Part shown: positions 44,462 to 47,981 of the stretch, in pieces | Layout: every line of letters starts with the position of its first letter | Position numbering within the stretch: the first letter of the stretch is position 1 | Origin: JBBQSU01 sp038234815 | GTDB taxonomy: Bacteria > Planctomycetota > Phycisphaerae > Tepidisphaerales > Tepidisphaeraceae | Length of the DNA: 47,981 bases | Assembly: GCA_038234815.1 (NCBI GenBank) | Contig: JBBQSU010000008.1 | Location: 1-47,981, forward strand | Direction of reading: 5' to 3' | The notes under the pieces: model-generated | Database searches by the model: none | What the model was told of the DNA's origin: nothing | The model's input: the letters and a program-made list of their open reading frames with translations, nothing else | Position numbers and translations under genes: made by a program

Positions 44462-44514
44462 GAAAACGCCGGGCTGAACGGGCGAAAGAATCTCAGCCCT
44501 TCCAGCCCGGCGTT
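44462..44514 (-). terminator. Stem-loop terminator downstream of the beta-strand-repeat gene
   Basis: On the minus strand AACGCCGGGCTG (44514-44503) pairs perfectly with CAGCCCGGCGTT (44476-44465), followed by TTTTCG. The 26-base loop holds a smaller GGGC/GCCC pair. It lies 27 bases after the stop of the PEP-CTERM gene and upstream of the GH16 gene, separating two transcripts. Confidence 0.65.
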
Positions 44515-44540
44515 GGTTATTGCGACAGCATCAGCCTTGC

Positions 44541-46199
44541 TCAAACGGTGCGGCGACGACGGCCCGCCATCAGACCCATCACGCCCACGCCGATCAGACC
44601 GAACGTGCCAGGTTCGGGGATGGTGATGTTCAAAACGCCCGTGCTTTCATTGAAGCTGTACGTCATGCCACCGGAACTGCCGGTCCAGACATTGCTGCTG
44701 AAGCTGAGTCCGGTGCCACCCACGGTGACCGACGCAAACTGCCCCGCGTCGCTTCCCGTGAAATCAAACAGGTTGTAACTGGCGTTCTGGGCCAGGTTAT
44801 AACCACCAAAGCTGCTCACCGTCAGTGCTCCGGCATAGTTCATTCCACCGGTAATGTTCACGAAGTCAGAATCCGTACCGGCCACACCACCATTTCCAGC
44901 CAGTTCCATCGCCGTCGAAGTGCCGAGAGCCAAGTCGCCCGTGATGTCGATGGTGCCGATGCTGAAGCCCGGCGCTAGCGCACCCGTCACCGTGATGGTC
45001 TTGCCCGTGCCGATGTTCATCGTGCCCTTGCCGGAAACATTGGCCTCTGAGAACGATGACTTGGCGGTCACGTCCAGGATGCCGGTTGTGCCTCCGCTGT
45101 CGCCCAGCACAAGGGTGCTGCTGATCGCTCCGGGAGAAGTCAAAGTCAGTGTGCCGTTCTTGACCGTCGTTGCGCCGGTGTAATTGTTAGCGTTGGTGAG
45201 GGTCAGCGTGCCTAAGCCAGACTTGGTCAGGGCACCGTTTGTGCCACTAAGGACGCCGCTGTAGGTCGAGCTGTTGTTGTTGACGCCGCCACCCACGTTC
45301 AACGTCACCGCAGCGGCCGCGCTGTCGACGAGCACGACGTTATTCGCGCCAGCAAGCCCACCGAGGTTGAACGTGCCGATGCTCGGACTGAACGAAAGGC
45401 CACCGCCCGTGCCGACGCTCACGGTGACCGTGCTGTTCTTAACGGCATTGGCGTTGCCGAGCCGCAACGTGCTGGAGGCCGCGCCGCTGCTTGCCGCGCC
45501 GCCAGTGAAGGAATTGTTACCAGTCAAGATAAGGGTTCCGACTGAGTTTGCGAAAGCACTGGCGTTTCCTGAAATATCGAAATTGTCGCCCGTATTCAAT
45601 CCGCCCGCCCCGGTGATGGTTGAGCTAATCGTGAAGGTATGCAGGACACTGTCAGTTGAATTACCGGCTAGAATTGTGGCCGTCCCACTCGTCAGAGAAA
45701 TATTGCCTGCAAAAGTTCCCACGGAACCAGCACCATTCTGGCCGTTTGGCTGTGACAATTCCAGATGCGTGCCGTTGGCCATGATCAGATTATTAACGGT
45801 GATGGTGTTACTGTTCTTGTTCCGCATGCCGAACCCGGCCTGAAGCTCAAGAGAAGTACCAAGAAATGTGTACGGATTGTTGTCAGTCGGGGTGCGCATC
45901 CGGAATGCCCCCGTCTGGTAGGTGTTGCCGGCCGCCGGTGCCGCCCCACCGAGCCAGTTCGTCCCGGCATTGAAGCTGCTGGTAAACGCGGCGTTCGAAG
46001 CATTCATGACAAAGTTGTCCGCCTGAGCACTCCGGCTCAACCCGACAATTCCCGCCGCGGCGCTCAGCAGGGCGAGAGTTGTATTCGTACGTTTTGCAGG
46101 ACGCTTGGCTTTCCTCATTGCTTCTCCCAGTATGCCCGCCGCGGTGGGCGGGGCTTGAATGAATTGACTCTTCCGATTCCGACGCGATGCGTTAGACAT
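44541..46199 (-). CDS. PEP-CTERM protein with autotransporter-type beta-strand repeats
   Basis: 552 residues. Two in-frame ATGs both have strong ribosome sites: 46199 (GGAG, 7 bases) and 46118 (GGGAG, 5 bases). The second begins an ordinary signal peptide (RTNTTLALLSAAAGIVGLSR); the first adds 27 basic residues. The body is Gly/Asn/Thr-rich beta-helix with autotransporter-associated strand repeats: GTLILTGNNSFTGGAASSGA, GTLTLTNANNYTGATTVKNG and GTLTLTSPGAISSTLVLGDS. The C-terminus is a PEP-CTERM signal: PEPGTFGLIGVGVMGLMAG and RRRR. Such proteins are exosortase substrates in extracellular matrices. Element copy E lies 124 bases upstream of the first ATG. Confidence 0.87.
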   Translation of the reverse strand: MSNASRRNRKSQFIQAPPTAAGILGEAMRKAKRPAKRTNTTLALLSAAAGIVGLSRSAQADNFVMNASNAAFTSSFNAGTNWLGGAAPAAGNTYQTGAFRMRTPTDNNPYTFLGTSLELQAGFGMRNKNSNTITVNNLIMANGTHLELSQPNGQNGAGSVGTFAGNISLTSGTATILAGNSTDSVLHTFTISSTITGAGGLNTGDNFDISGNASAFANSVGTLILTGNNSFTGGAASSGAASSTLRLGNANAVKNSTVTVSVGTGGGLSFSPSIGTFNLGGLAGANNVVLVDSAAAAVTLNVGGGVNNNSSTYSGVLSGTNGALTKSGLGTLTLTNANNYTGATTVKNGTLTLTSPGAISSTLVLGDSGGTTGILDVTAKSSFSEANVSGKGTMNIGTGKTITVTGALAPGFSIGTIDITGDLALGTSTAMELAGNGGVAGTDSDFVNITGGMNYAGALTVSSFGGYNLAQNASYNLFDFTGSDAGQFASVTVGGTGLSFSSNVWTGSSGGMTYSFNESTGVLNITIPEPGTFGLIGVGVMGLMAGRRRRTV

Positions 46200-46288
46200 G
46201 TTTCAACTCCGCTTCCTGTTGAGAATCAGGGGCAGCGACGGTTCCACACACGGGGAACCACGTCCGCGACCTCTTATCTGCTGAGGAG

Positions 46289-46352
46289 AATATACATCAT
46301 GCTTGCCGGACAGGTAGGCAATTTTGCGCCAAAGCCTTCCGTAGTTGCGTCA
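46289..46352 (-). promoter_or_regulatory. Direct-repeat operator and promoter of the PEP-CTERM repeat gene (copy E)
   Basis: TTGCGCCA (46324-46331) and TTGCGTCA (46345-46352) are both consensus half-sites, 21 bp apart, around GCCTTCCG. On the minus strand TATATT (46294-46289) begins 29 bases after the proximal half-site, predicting a leader of about 80 bases. Confidence 0.68.
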
Positions 46353-46689
46353 GCGGGCGAATGGCTCTTAATGGCACGCGACAGGTTCTGAGTCGGCCCA
46401 GAACATTCAGGGGAGACCCGAGGTGCGTCTCGTCCGATAACTGCCCCGAACCGCTGCTTCTCCCCCCGCTACCGACGAAATCCCCACTTTTACGGCTCAA
46501 AGGCAGCCAACAGACTGGCAAACGACCCTCTTCCGAACCCGCGACGGGCAAGCTTGCGTCAGTGGATTGGAAGGGTTTGGTCGGTTCGAGGAGGTGATTC
46601 CTGGATCGTGGTACCCATCTTGTCGGGAAGTCCGTTGATTGACCCACTGCGTAACAGATGGTTTTGCGCAAGACGCATCTCTGGCCACG
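46353..46689. other. 337-base intergenic stretch without a recognised gene
   Basis: Short overlapping ORFs have no recognisable domain. It contains one isolated half-site TTGCGTCA (46554-46561) without a partner 21 bp away. No terminator was identified for the epimerase gene that ends at 46690. Confidence 0.5.
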
Positions 46690-47514
46690 TCAGCCAAGAG
46701 GCCCCGAATTCCGGAGGACCTGGAGGTATCGCCCGTTCGAGCGGGTAACACCATCGGGATCCATCCTCGCCCTGGGCGACTCATCCTCGACCATGACCCA
46801 GCCGCGATAGTCGTGAGCGATGAGCGCCCCGACGAGCCCTGGGAAATCGATTGAGCCCTGGCCCATTTCCGTCCAACCGCCGTGAGTGTCCATATCTTTA
46901 AAATGAACATGGCGGATAGCCGGCGCGTATTTCGTGAAGATGGCAAGGGGATCCATACCGCCCTTGGCAATATGGCCGGCATCAGGCGCATAGCCGACAA
47001 ATCGGCCATCGAGTCCATCCATCATCATCGCGTAATCCTGGGCGATCCTGAACACGGAGCCTGCCGGCGAATTGGGGTGGAATGCCGTGACAACCCCCAG
47101 ATCCCTGGCCCTCCGGCCAATCTCATTGCAGCATGCCAGGCAGTTGCGCTGGCGCATGCCCAAGTCTTGCCGATCCTTCTGGGGCATCTGGCAGAGCGTC
47201 AGAACGGCGTTGGGAAAATGGCTGGCCAGCAGCCCGATGGCGCGATCAGCTTCAGCGCGCTCGGCCGACGTTTCCTTCTCGAGGAGCCAGTCGCAGACGA
47301 GGCACAACGAGCCTAATTCAATGCCGGCCGCTTGAAGGGAGGCCGCGAGTTGCGCCGCATCATGCCGGTACCGCCCCAGCATACAGACCTCCGGTTCGAT
47401 TCCGGCAAATCCCGAGCCGCGGACCACGCCAATGATTTTATCGAGCTTGTCGGCGTCCGGCTCAATAGACATCTGCCAGGTGTAAGTCTGGCAACCGAAC
47501 TTAATCTGCATCAC
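46690..47514 (-). CDS. Sugar phosphate isomerase/epimerase (TIM barrel)
   Basis: 274 residues. The start is a GTG at 47514 with an ATG directly after it (47511); GGAG is 6 bases before the GTG. Motifs: QIKFGCQTYTWQMS, FAGIEPEVCMLGRY, LGVVTAFHPNSPAGS, FVGYAPDAGHIAKGGMDP with metal-binding Asp and His, and IRHVHFKDMDTHGGWTEMGQ, GWVMVEDESP. This is closest to inosose dehydratase (IolE)-like and hydroxypyruvate-isomerase-like members of the xylose-isomerase-type barrel. It starts 22 bases after the alpha/beta hydrolase gene, likely in one operon. Confidence 0.85.
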   Translation of the reverse strand: MMQIKFGCQTYTWQMSIEPDADKLDKIIGVVRGSGFAGIEPEVCMLGRYRHDAAQLAASLQAAGIELGSLCLVCDWLLEKETSAERAEADRAIGLLASHFPNAVLTLCQMPQKDRQDLGMRQRNCLACCNEIGRRARDLGVVTAFHPNSPAGSVFRIAQDYAMMMDGLDGRFVGYAPDAGHIAKGGMDPLAIFTKYAPAIRHVHFKDMDTHGGWTEMGQGSIDFPGLVGALIAHDYRGWVMVEDESPRARMDPDGVTRSNGRYLQVLRNSGPLG

Positions 47515-47536
47515 AACGGACTCCGTTTTAGGCTGG

Positions 47537-47981
47537 TTATTTCGCGAGGAGAAACTCGATTGTCACCCGGTTGAACCGCGTCAGGTCCTCCCAATGATGC
47601 CCGTGCCCTAAGCCTTTGAAGGTAGCGAGTTGGGCGTGTGGCATGCGCTGGTGCATTGCCTCACTGCAGCGCAGGGGAGTAAAGATGTCGGCATCGCCCG
47701 CAGTCAGGAGAGAGGGTGCAGAGATCTGATTCAGCCGGTCATGGATATCGTGGTTGATGCACGCTGCACACTGGGCGGCGAAGGCGTGATTAGGCATGGG
47801 GTTGAATGCGGCCTCGCCACGGCCGGCGAGCATGTCGGCTATATGTTCATTGAAGTGCGTTGGTGAAAAGACCCACAACTGGAGCAACTGCATGAAGTGT
47901 TCGGCCGAAACCAGTGGTCGAATGCGGGCGAAATGCTCGAATACGCCCTTCATGTGCAGATCGCAGCGCGCCCAGGAGCTG
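47537..47981 (-). CDS. Alpha/beta hydrolase, C-terminal part (runs off the window)
   Basis: At least 147 residues; the frame is open to the window edge, so the listed start is not the real one. The visible part contains the cap region (FARIRPLVSAEHFMQLLQLW), then ISAPSLLTAGDADIFTP with the charge-relay Asp and GLGHGHHWEDLTRFNRVTIE with the catalytic His. The nucleophile elbow would lie upstream, outside the window. Many relatives hydrolyse esters or lactones of sugar acids, which would suit the neighbourhood, but substrate is unknown. Confidence 0.8.
   Translation of the reverse strand, partial: SSWARCDLHMKGVFEHFARIRPLVSAEHFMQLLQLWVFSPTHFNEHIADMLAGRGEAAFNPMPNHAFAAQCAACINHDIHDRLNQISAPSLLTAGDADIFTPLRCSEAMHQRMPHAQLATFKGLGHGHHWEDLTRFNRVTIEFLLAK

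Noticed and set aside
46531..46561. CTTCCGAA followed by an isolated TTGCGTCA near 46554
   Set aside because: No pairing at 21 bp with a core in the middle and no gene start at the expected distance.

Overview
The window looks like a chromosomal stretch of a planctomycete, probably of the Phycisphaerae lineage. This rests on four things: an N-terminal LESRTLL-type sorting motif on a very large exported protein, a DUF1559-type prepilin, two PEP-CTERM proteins, and GC-rich DNA packed with glycoside hydrolases but without SusC/SusD. The lineage is inferred from protein features; no rRNA or tRNA gene was seen.

Layout. 1-3100 is a decayed mobile region: two phage-like genes (a Cys-rich small protein and a beta-helix protein), a small gene cut by an IS21-family remnant (istB tail plus element end), a frameshifted cas2 remnant and a two-repeat CRISPR relic. 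3100-9352 holds GH35, an aldo/keto reductase, GH43-CBM6 and a DUF4038/GH140-like enzyme. 9393-19371 is a long minus-strand gene train: a GH3 enzyme, a sugar epimerase, an odd mini-transketolase, a GarR-like reductase, a secreted clan-A-like hydrolase, a beta-propeller protein, a GH51 arabinofuranosidase and a second secreted hydrolase. 19610-20821 encodes a XylR-type regulator (LacI-like sensor fused to an AraC DNA-binding domain). 21019-26770 encodes a 1678-residue GH16 enzyme ending in a dockerin-like domain, followed 40 bases later by a PEP-CTERM protein whose ectodomain may be cohesin-like. 26923-37744 holds a six-hairpin glycosidase, a prepilin, a second large GH16, a CBM-like secreted protein, an epimerase, a GH42-like enzyme and a twice-frameshifted Gfo/Idh/MocA gene. 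37864-47981 holds two tandem aldo/keto reductases, an MFS sugar transporter, GH78, a third GH16, a PEP-CTERM beta-strand-repeat protein, another epimerase and the end of an alpha/beta hydrolase.

The genes fit a pectin/hemicellulose or algal-polysaccharide programme: exported GH16, GH43 and related enzymes cut polymers, GH35/GH42/GH51/GH3/GH78 trim oligosaccharides, an MFS carrier imports them, and epimerases and oxidoreductases process the sugars.

The most striking signal is a repeated 29-bp element: two direct half-sites (consensus TTGCGYCA) exactly 21 bp apart around a CTTTCCGA-like core. I find seven good copies and one weak copy, upstream of GH35, a secreted hydrolase, GH3, the dockerin GH16, the prepilin, the CBM-like protein and the beta-strand-repeat protein. 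In six copies a -10-like hexamer lies 28-32 bases downstream of the gene-proximal half-site (exactly 29 in four). The 21-bp direct-repeat geometry is that of AraC-family operators, and the only AraC-type regulator here sits between two copies. I propose a local regulon joining polysaccharide degradation with surface proteins.
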